64,000 bases of DNA, taken from NCBI GenBank assembly GCA_963663845.2, contig OY760650.2, forward strand, positions 2,356,001 to 2,420,000. The letters are read 5' to 3'. The stretch is from Versatilivorator sp963663845 (GTDB lineage: Bacteria; Acidobacteriota; Terriglobia; Versatilivoradales; Versatilivoraceae). Below the pieces are notes generated by a model. It did not search any database, was not told the DNA's origin, and was given only the letters and a program-made list of their open reading frames with translations. Positions within the stretch are counted from its first letter, which is position 1, and each line of letters begins with the position of its first letter. Positions 1 to 8,826 of this stretch are shown here, one piece after another. Made by a program: the position numbers and the translations under genes.

Positions 1-545
1 GCTGAGATCTGGCCGGAGAGATAGCCGGTGTGGAAGGGCTGCATCTCCAGGAAGGGATCCAGCTTGAGGGCCTCGTGGCCGGCCTCCACGGTAGCTTTGG
101 CGGCCGCGCCGTACTGCTCGGGGGTGTGGCAGCCGAAGAACCAGCCGTTGGCGTAGAGCCGGATGCTGTCCCGCAGCTTGCCCCCCAGCAGGTCGTAGAC
201 CGGGAGGCCCAGGGCCTTCCCCTTGATGTCCCACAGGGCCATGTCCACGCCGCTCAGGGCCACCGTCGGCAGGCCCCGCGCTCCCAGGTAGGTGAAGCGC
301 CGGTAGTTCTGCTGCCACAGCTTTTCGCTCTGAAAGGGATCCTGTCCCACCAGGCTCTGGCGCAGCAGCTCGATGGTCCGGGCGCTCAGGAAGCAGCCGC
401 CGCCGGGAGAGTTGCTGGCCTCGCCCCAGCCGTGGATGCCCTCGTCGGTGTCGATGCGCACGAAGGTCCAGTCCCCCTCGAAGGCGCCGGCGTTGTCCGG
501 ATAGCGGGGCTGGATCACATAGGCCGTGACGTCGGTGATTTTCAT
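1..545 (-). CDS. Enolase-superfamily dehydratase (mandelate racemase/galactonate dehydratase-like), N-terminal part
   Basis: The reading frame starts at 545 with ATG behind a strong AGGAGG and runs off the left edge, so about 181 N-terminal residues are present. It opens with MKITDVTAYVIQPRYPD and contains the family capping-domain signatures GWGEASNSPGGG, GLPTVALSGVDMALWDIKGKALGLPVYDLLGG and the start of the barrel (IRLYANGW, then EAGHEALKLDPF with the lysine region of the first catalytic strand). Members abstract the alpha proton of a carboxylate, and this subgroup usually dehydrates sugar acids such as D-galactonate. The adjacent sugar ABC transporter supports a sugar-acid role. Metal ligands and the second catalytic residue lie outside the window, so the substrate is not assignable. 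Confidence 0.88.
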   Translation of the reverse strand, partial: MKITDVTAYVIQPRYPDNAGAFEGDWTFVRIDTDEGIHGWGEASNSPGGGCFLSARTIELLRQSLVGQDPFQSEKLWQQNYRRFTYLGARGLPTVALSGVDMALWDIKGKALGLPVYDLLGGKLRDSIRLYANGWFFGCHTPEQYGAAAKATVEAGHEALKLDPFLEMQPFHTGYLSGQIS

Positions 546-605
546 GGTCTCGTCCTCCTGAATAGGAAAAGAGGCGGCTCGCAACGGTTGAGAGGGGGCC
601 GAGCC

Positions 606-1052
606 TCAGGCTTTGGAAGGCCCGGGCAATTCCCCCGAAATCCGGAGCAAATGGTCCATGCGCTTGCCTCTGGCCTTCTGCAGGGCGCGGTCCGGAACCG
701 GAAGCTGGTCGAACAGGTCGGGGGCGCTCCGGACGAATCCCTCGGCATACTGCGTCCCGCAGTTCCAACCGGCCCGGCCGGCGCTGATCTCGATGCGCTT
801 GCGGGCAAAGGCCTCGGTGTGGCCCTGGGTGGCGAACAGGGTCTCGGCCTCGACCCGCTTTTCGGCCCACTCGCTGATGTCCACGTGCTTGGTGGCCCCG
901 TTGGTGAGGGTCACAACGGTCACGGCATCGCCCAGCGAGCGGTGAATGCCGCAGGTGCCGGCGCAGTGGGTGAAGTCGTGGGGATGGGCCACCACCACCA
1001 TCAGGCGCAAGGGTTCCCGGGCAGGGGTGGGTGCCTGCGGTTGCGGCGTCAT
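606..1052 (-). CDS. PIG-L (LmbE-like) deacetylase, shortened by an internal deletion
   Basis: The 148-residue product begins with the PIG-L Rossmann-like N-terminus (LRLMVVVAHPHDFTHCAGT, then VTVVTLTNGATKH), where the usual AHPDD zinc motif reads AHPHD. Its last third (RIEISAGRAGWNCGTQYAEG) matches the C-terminal end of full-length PIG-L enzymes. The middle of the fold, about 100 residues including the HPDH zinc-binding segment, is absent and the frame is kept. Full-length family members are 220-300 residues. PIG-L enzymes are Zn-dependent N-acetyl-sugar deacetylases, and without the second metal motif activity is doubtful. It lies 60 bp upstream of the enolase-family gene on the same strand. 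It may be a decaying gene or a binding-only derivative. Confidence 0.7.
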   Translation of the reverse strand: MTPQPQAPTPAREPLRLMVVVAHPHDFTHCAGTCGIHRSLGDAVTVVTLTNGATKHVDISEWAEKRVEAETLFATQGHTEAFARKRIEISAGRAGWNCGTQYAEGFVRSAPDLFDQLPVPDRALQKARGKRMDHLLRISGELPGPSKA

Positions 1053-1189
1053 GGTCGCTCCCTGGACAGGTGGCGCTTTGAAGGCGGGCCGCCTCCGGAC
1101 CGGCCTCGGCAGGAGGGGTCGCGGGTTAGCCCTGTCCCCGCCCTGCCGTGCGGATCATACGAGAGTGAAACACTCAATCGTCAACAAAG

Positions 1190-1440
1190 GCGAACCACGA
1201 ATGAACACAAATAGACACAAATACCGATGAATCTGCTTGACTGCGACGACGTCATGGGAGGAAGCCCCCCGGGGGCGCCTCTTCCCGTCACTCTTGCTCC
1301 TCCAGGGGGCACGCGCCGGCTTGCCGGGCCGCAGCCCGTGCCGATGCGGCAGAGCCGTCCCGCTTGGTGGCCCTTCGCCGTTCTTCGTGTGTCTTCGTGG
1401 ATCACTCTTTTTCCGTTTGTTTCGGGCAAGCCCCGCCCTT
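1190..1440. repeat. Composite dispersed repeat filling the 1053-1510 gap
   Basis: No gene is convincing between 1053 and 1510. The stretch starts with ACCACGAATGAACACAAATA, which recurs inverted at about 35876-35905. Next is a GAAGCCCCCCGGGGG hairpin block ending in CTCCTCCAGGGGGCACGCG, seen inverted at 35742-35815, 21452-21500 and 41848-41890. The last block, GCAGAGCCGTCCCGCTTGGTGG with CTTCGTGTGTCTTCGTGG after it, recurs inverted at 41755-41820. The order of blocks is conserved, so these are copies of one long interspersed unit. There is no reading frame with coding character, so it is probably an untranslated, non-autonomous element. Confidence 0.75.
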
Positions 1441-1510
1441 GGGGCACCCTGTCCGGCGCCGCCGAAGCGGTCATCCCTGCCGGCCTTCGGAAGTGAGAGC
1501 TGCAATCTCG

Positions 1511-2482
1511 TCAGGGTCCCCAGCGGCTGGGATCCGGGGGTGTGCCGAACCTCATGTAGCGCATCCCCTCCTTGGCGGAAAGCATCTGGAAATCCCCACC
1601 GAGGGCATAGAGCCGCCCGCCGCCGAGTTCCAGTACCAACTGCACCGCCCGGCCCTCGAGACTACCGAAGCGGGCGTCGTCTTTCCATCGGGGAACCCAG
1701 CCGGTGCTGTCGGCGCTGCAGGGCCGGCAATCCTCCAGGCCGTAGCCGGGGACGGGATTGCCGTCGGCGTCGGTGATTCCCACTCGCAGTTGGCCGCCGG
1801 CCGCCTGCACGTTGAAGCTGAGTCGCTCCCCCTGCACCAGCAGGGCCCGGGTTTTCAATCGGCCCCACCCGGCGGCGGCTTCCAGGTAGACGAATCCATC
1901 CGGCCTCAGCCGGTGCATCAGGATGGCCGACCTTTGGGGGGAATGCTCGTCGAAGACGGCGTGCTCGCAGGCGCTGGCGCCGGAATAGAGGCGGATCTCG
2001 CTCTCGGTCGCGATCAGGCTGCAGGGCAGAATGCAGCCCGCCCCGATCCGGCCCGGGTTGGCGTTGGCCAGGAAGGGCTCCCTCGGCCCTCGCTGGAAGT
2101 GCCAGCCGTCGTAGTAAGAGGGACCCCATTCTCCGAAGCGGTTCAGGGGCGCCGCCCCCACCTGGTTGGGCAGCAACCGGTCCGGAAGCGGCGCCGAGGC
2201 CGCCAGGTCGGGGACCCGCCAGTGGACGCCGTCACTCGAATCCGCCGCCGAAGGCACGAAATGGTTCGGATCGCTGTGGCTCTGAAGGCCGGTCAGGGAC
2301 TGATAGAGCATGCGCCATCCTCCGGCTTCCCGGCAGGGAAAGACGGTGGGATAGGCGAACCCGAGGTCGATTCCCGGAACCTGGAAGGTGGCTTCGGGAA
2401 CCGGGTCGGGCCGTCCCAGGCGGCGCTCCAGGCCCTGCTTCTCCAGAAGCTGGGTGTCGTCGAAGAAAAGTAGCCGGGTCAT
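1511..2482 (-). CDS. Glycosidase-like beta-propeller protein
   Basis: 323 residues, starting at ATG 2482 (MTRLLFFDD), 35 bp downstream of the permease gene and co-directional with it. The N-terminal part resembles GH32/GH43-like five-bladed propellers (GWRMLYQSLTG, then SSDGVHWRVPD and a GCILP segment). The C-terminal 120 residues form a predicted beta-sandwich (RPDGFVYLEAAAGWG, then LSFNVQAAGGQLRVGITDADG and GYGLEDCRP) that is typical of sugar-processing proteins of Planctomycetes and Acidobacteria. No signal peptide is seen. Position at the end of a CUT1 transporter operon suggests it acts on the imported sugar or its precursor in the cytoplasm. Catalytic residues cannot be picked out with certainty, so the reaction is unassigned. 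Confidence 0.65.
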   Translation of the reverse strand: MTRLLFFDDTQLLEKQGLERRLGRPDPVPEATFQVPGIDLGFAYPTVFPCREAGGWRMLYQSLTGLQSHSDPNHFVPSAADSSDGVHWRVPDLAASAPLPDRLLPNQVGAAPLNRFGEWGPSYYDGWHFQRGPREPFLANANPGRIGAGCILPCSLIATESEIRLYSGASACEHAVFDEHSPQRSAILMHRLRPDGFVYLEAAAGWGRLKTRALLVQGERLSFNVQAAGGQLRVGITDADGNPVPGYGLEDCRPCSADSTGWVPRWKDDARFGSLEGRAVQLVLELGGGRLYALGGDFQMLSAKEGMRYMRFGTPPDPSRWGP

Positions 2483-2517
2483 GGCTGCTTGCCATGGTCT
2501 TCCGTCGGGAATGGCGG

Positions 2518-3423
2518 TCAGCCCTTCACGGCCCCCAGGCGGATGCCCTCCACGAAGTAGCGCTGGCCCGCAATGAAGACCACGATCATGGGGAGGGTCA
2601 TGACCATGGAACCCGCCATCAGCAGGGGCCAGTCGGGGTCGGTGTACATTCCCCGGAACAGCGTCAGGCCCAGGGGCAGATTGAAGAGATCGTCCGAGCT
2701 GGTGACGATCAGCGGCCACATGAAGCTTCTCCAGGAGCCCACGAAGCCCACGATGGCCAGAGTGGCCAGGGCCGGGGTGGAGAGCGGCAGGGCGATGCGC
2801 CAGTAGAGGCCCAGCGGGCTGCAGCCGTCGATGCGGGCGGCGTCCTCGATCTCCCTGGGAATGGTCAGGAAGAACTGCCTCAGCATGAAGGTGCCGTAGG
2901 CGGTGAAGACCGCCGGCAGGATGACCGCCTGGTAGGTATCCACCCATCCCAGCTCCCGCAGCAGGATATAGGAGGGAATCATGGTGACCGTGGCCGGAAT
3001 CATCAGGGTGGCCAGGTAGGCGAAGAAGAGTTGGTTGCGGCCGGGGAAAGAGAGCCGGGCGAAGGCGAAGGCGGCCAGGCTGCTGGTGAGCACCTGGCCC
3101 AGGGTGATGGCCAGGGCGAAGAAAACCGTGTTCAAGAAGAAGCGGCTGAAGCCTTTGGGGCCACTTTCGGCCCCGGCCTGATGCTGCCAGGCCAACAACT
3201 GGGTGTAGTTGTCGGTTTCGGAATGGAAGAACCAGCGGGGATCGTCCACCACCTGCTCGGCCAGTTGCCTTCCGGGGAGCATCTTGGGGTCGGTGGAGAA
3301 GACGTCCGCCTTGCCTTTCAGGGAAGAAATCGCCATCCAGTAGAAGGGGAACAGCATGGAACCGGCCAGCAGCACCAGCAGGCCGTAGACCAGGAAGCGA
3401 CGACTGTTGATCCGACTCGGCAT
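2518..3423 (-). CDS. CUT1 sugar ABC transporter permease (MalG/AraQ-like)
   Basis: 301 residues with six predicted membrane segments. The first follows MPSRINSRRFLVYG and there is a long periplasmic loop after it (residues about 35-95). The coupling-helix motif EIEDAARIDGCSPLGLYWRI is the EAA motif that docks onto the ATPase. The ATG at 3423 shares one base with the stop of the upstream permease gene (TGATG), so the two are translationally coupled. It is one half of the membrane channel for a mono- or oligosaccharide. No ATPase gene is present in this cluster, as is usual for CUT1 systems that borrow a shared MsmX-type ATPase. Confidence 0.9.
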   Translation of the reverse strand: MPSRINSRRFLVYGLLVLLAGSMLFPFYWMAISSLKGKADVFSTDPKMLPGRQLAEQVVDDPRWFFHSETDNYTQLLAWQHQAGAESGPKGFSRFFLNTVFFALAITLGQVLTSSLAAFAFARLSFPGRNQLFFAYLATLMIPATVTMIPSYILLRELGWVDTYQAVILPAVFTAYGTFMLRQFFLTIPREIEDAARIDGCSPLGLYWRIALPLSTPALATLAIVGFVGSWRSFMWPLIVTSSDDLFNLPLGLTLFRGMYTDPDWPLLMAGSMVMTLPMIVVFIAGQRYFVEGIRLGAVKG

Positions 3424-4346
3424 CAGTACTCCACCCGTTTCTCGGCCAGGCGCCAGTTGATCATGGTCAACAGGAAGACGATCAGGAACAGGACCCAGGC
3501 CACCGCGGAAGCGTAGCCCATGCGGAAGTACTCGAACCCCTGCCGGTAGAGGTAGAGGCTGACGGTGGTGGTTCCGAAGCTGCCGCCGGTCATGACGTAG
3601 GGCGCGTCGAACCCCCCTTCCAACCCGGAGATGATGGAGATGATGAAGATGAAGAAGGTCACCGGAAGAAGCATGGGGACGGTTACGTGACGCAACTGCC
3701 TCCAGCGGCCGGCGCCGTCCAGGGCGGCCGCCTCGTGCAGTTCTCGGGGGATCTGCTGCAGCCCGGCCAGGTAGAGAATCATGTTGACTCCGCCGATGCT
3801 GGCCCAACTCGCCATCAGCATCAGGGCCGGCTTGGCCCAGAAGTAGCTCTGCAGCCAGGCCGGTCCCTGGATGCCCACCCAGGCCAGCATCTGGTTGATG
3901 CTGCCCATGTCCTTGTTGAACATCCACATCCAGAGAAGCATGGTGCCCACTCCGGAGGTGATGGAGGGCAGGAAGAAGGCGCTGCGAAAGATCGCCATGC
4001 CCCGAATCTTCCGGTTCAGCAGGACGGCCAGCAGCAGTGAGGCCGCCATGTTGAAGGGAATGGCCAGCATCATGAAGAAGGTGTTGTAGAGGGCTTCCCA
4101 GAAGCGGGGGGTGTTGGGGGCCCAGGAGGTGTCTCCCCCGGGGTCGGTGCGGCTGTGGAAGCCGAGCAGGTCCAGGTAGTTGTGGAACCCGGCCGGTTCA
4201 ATGCCGCTGATCGGTTGGGCCACCGGGTCCCAACGGCAGAAGCTCAAGGCCAGGGAGGCCACCACCGGAACCAGGGTGAAGGCCAGAAACCCCAGCAGAT
4301 TGGGCAGCAGGAACAGAGCGGCCATGCCGAGAACCCGTGATCTCAT
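3423..4346 (-). CDS. CUT1 sugar ABC transporter permease (MalF/UgpA-like)
   Basis: 307 residues, starting at ATG 4346 inside the ATGA overlap with the stop of the binding-protein gene. The N-terminus MRSRVLGMAALFLLPNLLG is a first membrane helix, followed by a periplasmic loop of about 60 residues and five further helices. The EAA loop reads IPRELHEAAALDGAGRWRQL. Together with the next gene it forms the heterodimeric channel. ATGA overlaps on both sides place it in the middle of a tightly coupled operon: binding protein, MalF-like, MalG-like, propeller protein. Confidence 0.9.
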   Translation of the reverse strand: MRSRVLGMAALFLLPNLLGFLAFTLVPVVASLALSFCRWDPVAQPISGIEPAGFHNYLDLLGFHSRTDPGGDTSWAPNTPRFWEALYNTFFMMLAIPFNMAASLLLAVLLNRKIRGMAIFRSAFFLPSITSGVGTMLLWMWMFNKDMGSINQMLAWVGIQGPAWLQSYFWAKPALMLMASWASIGGVNMILYLAGLQQIPRELHEAAALDGAGRWRQLRHVTVPMLLPVTFFIFIISIISGLEGGFDAPYVMTGGSFGTTTVSLYLYRQGFEYFRMGYASAVAWVLFLIVFLLTMINWRLAEKRVEY

Positions 4347-5644
4347 GGGCGGGTCCTCCCCAGGATTTCCCGGAACTGCCGGGCGCACTCCCGCAGCCCG
4401 GGCGCGGGGTGCTGCAGCCCGCTCAGCACCAGCCGCTTGGTCTCTCCCAGAGCCTGCTGGAGCTCGCTGATCTTGGGGTGGCGCGGAAAGGGGTTGAGGG
4501 TCTCCATGCTGTCCAGCAGAACCTGGAGATTCTGCGGCGGGCTGACCAGGTCTTCGACCACCAGGCGAGCGGTCTCCCGATGGGACGGGACCAGAAATCG
4601 ACCCATGCGCCGCTGGGTCTCGGGCGCCACCAGGTACTTGAGCAGGCGCACCGCCTCGGCCGGGTGGGGCGTGTTGCGGGCAATGGCGAAGCCCTGGGTG
4701 CTGGAAGAGGAGGCGCGGTGAGCCCCCTTGGGCACCGGCGCAATATCCCAGCGGAAGTCCGAAATCGATTCGCGCATGGTCTGGAAATCGAATCGGTCGT
4801 AGATCATGGCCGCCTGTCCCCGGTAGAAGACCTGGCGCCTGTTCATGATTCGGGCTCCCGGGATATCCAGTTGGGAGGGCATGGAGCCGTCCTCGAAGGC
4901 CAGCTTCAGGTGAAAGTCCAGGAAGCTCCTCCACTCGGGCCGGTCGATGCGTTCCTGCGACATGTCGGGACTGAGGTAGGCGGCCCCGAAGACCCCCGGA
5001 TCGATTTCACCGTAGAAGCCCCACTGGCGGACCTGGCCTCCCTCGCGGACCGTCAGTTGCCTGGCCGCCTTCCGGAAATCCTCCAGGGTCCACTCCGGGC
5101 CGGGAAGCGGGAGGCCGGCCTGCTCGAACAGGTCCTGGTTGTAGATCATGACGTTGAAATCGGCCCCCTGGGGGAATCCCATCAGGCGGCCGTTGAAACG
5201 GTAGCAGTCCACCACCGACTCGTAGTAGTGACCCGGGGGAAGGCGGAAATGGTCCTCGACGTCCAGAAAGGCGCCCCGGGAGGAGAACTGGGCCATCCCC
5301 TGGCCCATCCACATCACGTCGGGGGCGGTGCGCCCGGCGAACATCACCAGCAACTTGTTGTAGTAGCTTCCGGGAATGCCCTGCAGCTCCACCAGCACAT
5401 CCGGGTTTCGGCGGTTGAAGTCGTCCACCAGGTCCTGGTAGGTCTCCATTCCCAGGCTGGAGTAGTGACGAGCCAGGGAAAGCCGGACCCGGTGGTCCGT
5501 GGGGGTGCGGAGGGTTCGGGTCGCGTGGAGCCACACGCCCAGCAGCAGGGTTGCAGTCAGGACTCCGGTAGTAAAGAAGAGACTGTTTCTTCGCAAGGGC
5601 ACCCGGTCGGCGGAAAGGTGATTCCGGTGAAGGTTGGGCGTCAT
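4343..5644 (-). CDS. Sugar ABC transporter substrate-binding protein, copy 1
   Basis: 433 residues; the ATG at 5644 is preceded by AGGA, preferred over a start 27 bases earlier. A signal-anchor segment (SLFFTTGVLTATLLLGVWLH) precedes an SBP_bac_1-type lobe with features such as GIPGSYYNKLLVMFAGRTAP, DVMWMGQGMAQF and the C-terminal EAVRLLKYLVAPETQRRMG. There is no lipobox cysteine, so it is probably membrane-anchored or cleaved. It is the first gene coupled directly to the two permeases. It is closely similar along its whole length to the next gene upstream, so the pair arose by tandem duplication. The substrate is unknown; sugar is inferred from the permease family. Confidence 0.88.
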   Translation of the reverse strand: MTPNLHRNHLSADRVPLRRNSLFFTTGVLTATLLLGVWLHATRTLRTPTDHRVRLSLARHYSSLGMETYQDLVDDFNRRNPDVLVELQGIPGSYYNKLLVMFAGRTAPDVMWMGQGMAQFSSRGAFLDVEDHFRLPPGHYYESVVDCYRFNGRLMGFPQGADFNVMIYNQDLFEQAGLPLPGPEWTLEDFRKAARQLTVREGGQVRQWGFYGEIDPGVFGAAYLSPDMSQERIDRPEWRSFLDFHLKLAFEDGSMPSQLDIPGARIMNRRQVFYRGQAAMIYDRFDFQTMRESISDFRWDIAPVPKGAHRASSSSTQGFAIARNTPHPAEAVRLLKYLVAPETQRRMGRFLVPSHRETARLVVEDLVSPPQNLQVLLDSMETLNPFPRHPKISELQQALGETKRLVLSGLQHPAPGLRECARQFREILGRTRP

Positions 5645-5748
5645 TCTATCCTGAAGGACGGAGCCTGTCAAGCTGCAAGTCCAGCAGAATCAAGGCCATC
5701 CCGCACTGAACCGCCCAGTTTGGGGCAACCCCGCAGGGAGAAGCCGGG

Positions 5749-7002
5749 TCATGGATGGGTCCTCTCCAGGATTTCCCGGAACTGCCGGGCGCACTCCCGC
5801 AGCCCGGGCGCCGGGCGCTGCAGCCCGCTCAGCACCAGCCGCGTGGTCTCCGCCAGAGCTTGCTGCAACTCGTTGATCTTGGGATGTCGCGGAAAAGGGT
5901 TGAGGGTCTCCATGCTGTCCAGGATGACCTGGCGGTTGTAGGGCGGGCCGGGCATGGCTTCGATCACCTGGCGGGCGCTTTCCCGATGGGAAGGAACCAG
6001 AAAGCCCCCCAGGCGCCGCTGGGTCTCGGGCGCCACCAGGTACTTGAGCAGGCGCACCGCCTCGGCCCGGTGGGGGGTGTGGCGGGAGACGGCGAAGCCC
6101 TGGGTGCTGGAAGCGCAGGCCCGCCGAGCCCCCAACGGCGACGGCGCGATATCCCAGCGGAAATCCGAAATCTCTTCCCGCATGGTCCGGAAGTGGAATC
6201 CGTCGGAGATCATGGCCGCCTGCCCCCGGTAGAAGGCCTGGCGACTGGTCAGGATTCCGGCTCCCGGGGTCTCCAGACGGGAGGGCATGGAACCGTCCTC
6301 GAAGATCAGCTTCAGGTGAAAGTCCAGGTAGCTCCTCCACTCCGGCCGGTCGATGCGCTCCTCCGACATGTCGGGACTGAGGACTTCGGCTCCGAAGACC
6401 CCGGGATCGATCTCCCCGTAAAAGCCCCACCGGCGGACCCGGCCTCCCTCGCGAAGCGTCAGCCGCTTGGCCGCCTGCCGGAAGTCCTTCAGGGTCCAAT
6501 TCGGCGCGGGAGGCGGCAGGCCGGCCTGCTCGAACAGGTCCAGGTTGTAGACGATGACCGCGAAATCGGCCCCCAGGGGAAACCCCATCAGGCGGCCGTT
6601 GAAACGGTAGCAGTCCACCACCGACTCGTAGTAGTCGCCCGGGGGGAGCCGGAATTCGTCCTCCACCTCCAGAAAGGCGTTCCGGGAGGCGAACTGGGCC
6701 ATTCCCTTGCCCATCCACATCACGTCGGGGGCGGTGCGCCCGGCAAACATCACCAGCAGCTTGTCGTAATAGCTTCCGGGAATGCCCTGCAGCTTCACCA
6801 GCACGTCCGGGTTCCGCCGATTGAACTCGTCCACCAGCGCCTGGTAGGTCTCCATCGCCTGGCTGGTGTAGAGCGCAGCCAGGCGCAGGTGGACCCGGTG
6901 GTCCACCGGAGCCCGAAGGGTTCGGGTCGAGTGAAGCCACAACCCCAGCAACAGGGTTGCAGCCAGAACGCCGGCAGTGAAGAAGAGGCTCTTTCCTCGC
7001 AA
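5749..7002 (-). CDS. Sugar ABC transporter substrate-binding protein, copy 2 (tandem paralogue)
   Basis: 417 residues, most of them identical to copy 1 (shared SLFFT, GIPGSYY, AGRTAPDVMWMG, VVDCYRFNGRLMGFP and HPKI-ELQQAL blocks). The frame opens at a TTG at 7002. In copy 1 the corresponding start is an ATG about 15 codons upstream. Here an ATG sits at the equivalent place (near 7037) but is out of frame and runs into TGA after four codons, so the ancestral N-terminus appears frame-shifted. The membrane anchor is still encoded. Differences cluster in ligand-lobe loops, which could mean a changed sugar specificity. There is no permease of its own, so it probably feeds the same channel. Confidence 0.82.
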   Translation of the reverse strand: MRGKSLFFTAGVLAATLLLGLWLHSTRTLRAPVDHRVHLRLAALYTSQAMETYQALVDEFNRRNPDVLVKLQGIPGSYYDKLLVMFAGRTAPDVMWMGKGMAQFASRNAFLEVEDEFRLPPGDYYESVVDCYRFNGRLMGFPLGADFAVIVYNLDLFEQAGLPPPAPNWTLKDFRQAAKRLTLREGGRVRRWGFYGEIDPGVFGAEVLSPDMSEERIDRPEWRSYLDFHLKLIFEDGSMPSRLETPGAGILTSRQAFYRGQAAMISDGFHFRTMREEISDFRWDIAPSPLGARRACASSTQGFAVSRHTPHRAEAVRLLKYLVAPETQRRLGGFLVPSHRESARQVIEAMPGPPYNRQVILDSMETLNPFPRHPKINELQQALAETTRLVLSGLQRPAPGLRECARQFREILERTHP

Positions 7003-7113
7003 GGGCGCCCCGTTGACGGAGAGGTCAAGCGGATGTCATTAGCTTGTCACTCTAACCCAGGCGAGGAGGCCTGTCCAGACGGCCGCGGGACTATTCCACG
7101 CTACCCTCCCCCC

Positions 7114-7189
7114 TGTAGGGGCAACCCTTGTGGTTGCCCGGTTGTTCCCCGTGACCTCGGATGGGGCGCCCACAAGGGACGCCCCTACA
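7114..7189. repeat. Inverted-repeat element with TAGGGGCAACCCTTGTGG arm
   Basis: The left arm TGTAGGGGCAACCCTTGTGG faces the right arm CCACAAGGGACGCCCCTACA across about 36 bases, so the transcript would fold into a long imperfect hairpin. Single-arm copies lie at 26251-26278 and 31307-31360, the latter sharing also the upstream CCACGCTACCC block. This is a mobile intergenic repeat; no coding capacity is seen. Confidence 0.75.
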
Positions 7190-7546
7190 ATCCCACGGGG
7201 AATGTGAGCCTGATTCGGAGGTCTTGACAGTCCTGTCACCCTGAATGAGGGTGCGGGGGATGACCCCGCCGGATGGCCGCCAAGTCGTTTACAATCGTTT
7301 GGCGTCGTGCTACCTTGAGCAGCGTCAGACGGCGCATCCCGACACTTCGGGCAGTCTCGAATCCTGGAGGGGCTGATGCGAACGCGGATGCCCTGTCGGA
7401 AGTCGGGTGGGTGGAAGGATTCGAAAACGGTCCGGAGTCACTCTGCCGGCCGCGGGAAATACCCACTCGAAGCCGTGAAGCGAACCGGGATGCATGACAG
7501 GACCCTCAAATCGCCCCCCCTGCCCGATCCCTCCCGGGTAACTCGT
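7190..7546. other. Gap before the tRNA; no gene recognised
   Basis: This stretch carries short frames on both strands, but none has a convincing ribosome binding site or family resemblance. A possible promoter for the downstream tRNA is not distinct. I see no repeat copy beyond the element ending at 7189. Confidence 0.4.
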
Positions 7547-7622
<76 letters not shown>

Positions 7623-7685
7623 CAATTAGTGACAATTTGACGAGTGGATGGACGCCTTGGGACGGGTGAGGGTCAGGAAAACCGC

Positions 7686-8525
7686 ATGAAACCCTCAACC
7701 CATGCACGCCGCAAGTCGGAAGAACCCTACCTGCTCGGCACCGATCCGGAGGAGGGGCGGCGCCTCCGGACCCAGCACCGCCTGTGGGCGGAGGCAGCGC
7801 GTGACCTCTGGGACCGCGCCGGGTTCGGGAAGGGTGCGCGGCTGCTGGATCTCGGCTGCGGGCCCGGTTTCGCCGCTCTTGAGTTGGCGGCCCGGGTCGG
7901 GCCGGAGGGCCGGGTGCTCGCGGTCGACGAGTCGCGGCGCTTCATCGCCGCTCTGGTCAGAGAAGCGGGCCGTCAAGGGTTCAGTCAGCTCACGGCGCGG
8001 GTGGAGAGGGCCCAGGAGCTGCAACTGGAGCCCGCCTCGCTGGACGGGGCCTTTGCGCGTTGGATCTTCTGCTTTCTGCGAGACCCGGCCCCGGTCATCG
8101 ACCGGGTGGTGTCGGGGCTGCGTCCGGGCGGCCGCCTGGTGATCTGGGACTATCTGAACTACCGCGCCACCACCCTGCAGCCGCGGAGCCCGGTGTTCGA
8201 TCGCGTGCTGGCGGCGGTCAAGGAGAGCTGGAAACCCACCGGCGGCGATCTGGACGTGGGCGCCCGTTTGCCGGGGTTGGTCGTGGAGTCGGGATGCCGC
8301 CTGGTCGACCTGGTTCCTTTGGTACGGTTCATCAGACCCGGCACCCGGTTCTGGGACTGGCCGAACCAGTTCTTCTCCGGCTACGTGCCGCGCCTGGTCG
8401 AAGCCGGCTTGTTGACGGAGGCGGAGCGACGCGCCTTCGAGGCCGAGTGGCGTGCACGCGAACGGGACCCGGGCGCGTTCCTGTCGGCGCCGCCCATGAT
8501 CGGGATCATCGCCGAGAAGACGTGA
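7686..8525 (+). CDS. SAM-dependent class I methyltransferase
   Basis: 279 residues from ATG 7686, with AGGA in the leader. Motif I reads LLDLGCGPGFAALELA and is followed by an acidic VLAVDES at the end of strand 2. After a PASLDGAFARWIFCFLRDP segment comes GLRPGGRLVIWDYLNY, the strand-5 region of ubiquinone/menaquinone-type methyltransferases. The C-terminal 100 residues are specific to the subgroup. It is a soluble cytoplasmic enzyme that methylates an unknown small molecule. It stands alone between the tRNA and an unrelated membrane protein gene. Confidence 0.88.
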   Translation: MKPSTHARRKSEEPYLLGTDPEEGRRLRTQHRLWAEAARDLWDRAGFGKGARLLDLGCGPGFAALELAARVGPEGRVLAVDESRRFIAALVREAGRQGFSQLTARVERAQELQLEPASLDGAFARWIFCFLRDPAPVIDRVVSGLRPGGRLVIWDYLNYRATTLQPRSPVFDRVLAAVKESWKPTGGDLDVGARLPGLVVESGCRLVDLVPLVRFIRPGTRFWDWPNQFFSGYVPRLVEAGLLTEAERRAFEAEWRARERDPGAFLSAPPMIGIIAEKT

Positions 8526-8622
8526 CCCGGCCCAGGGTCGCAACCTCGCCCGGCTGTTTCCAGGTGGCTTCCATCGCCAGGAAGTGGTCGAACGCCTCGC
8601 AGGGCGTGTCCACTCGGGGACC

Positions 8623-8700
8623 GGTGGTTCCCCGGCAGGGCGGCAGCGGCCATGGTGGGGCGTAGCGCGGTGGTTCCCCGGCAGCGAAGCGGCAGCCACC
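8623..8700. repeat. Short direct repeat between 8526 and 8826
   Basis: GGTGGTTCCCCGGCAG occurs at 8623-8638 and again at 8669-8684, each followed by a GCGGCAGC-like block. The remainder of this 300-base gap holds no recognisable gene. Confidence 0.55.
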
Positions 8701-8826
8701 TTCGGAATGAAGCCGGTATGGCGCTGTTTCAGGCTGCCGGCGCCGGCAGGCTCGGGCGCTTGACCGACCGGCTATACTCCCCCTGTAATTCTTGGACATC
8801 TCCCACGACTCGAGGAGGACAGAACC

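Noticed and set aside
30..1214. Long plus-strand frame opposite the enolase-family and PIG-L genes
   Set aside because: Its Gly/Val/Ala/Leu-rich translation has no family features; the minus-strand frames have recognisable domains and ribosome binding sites.
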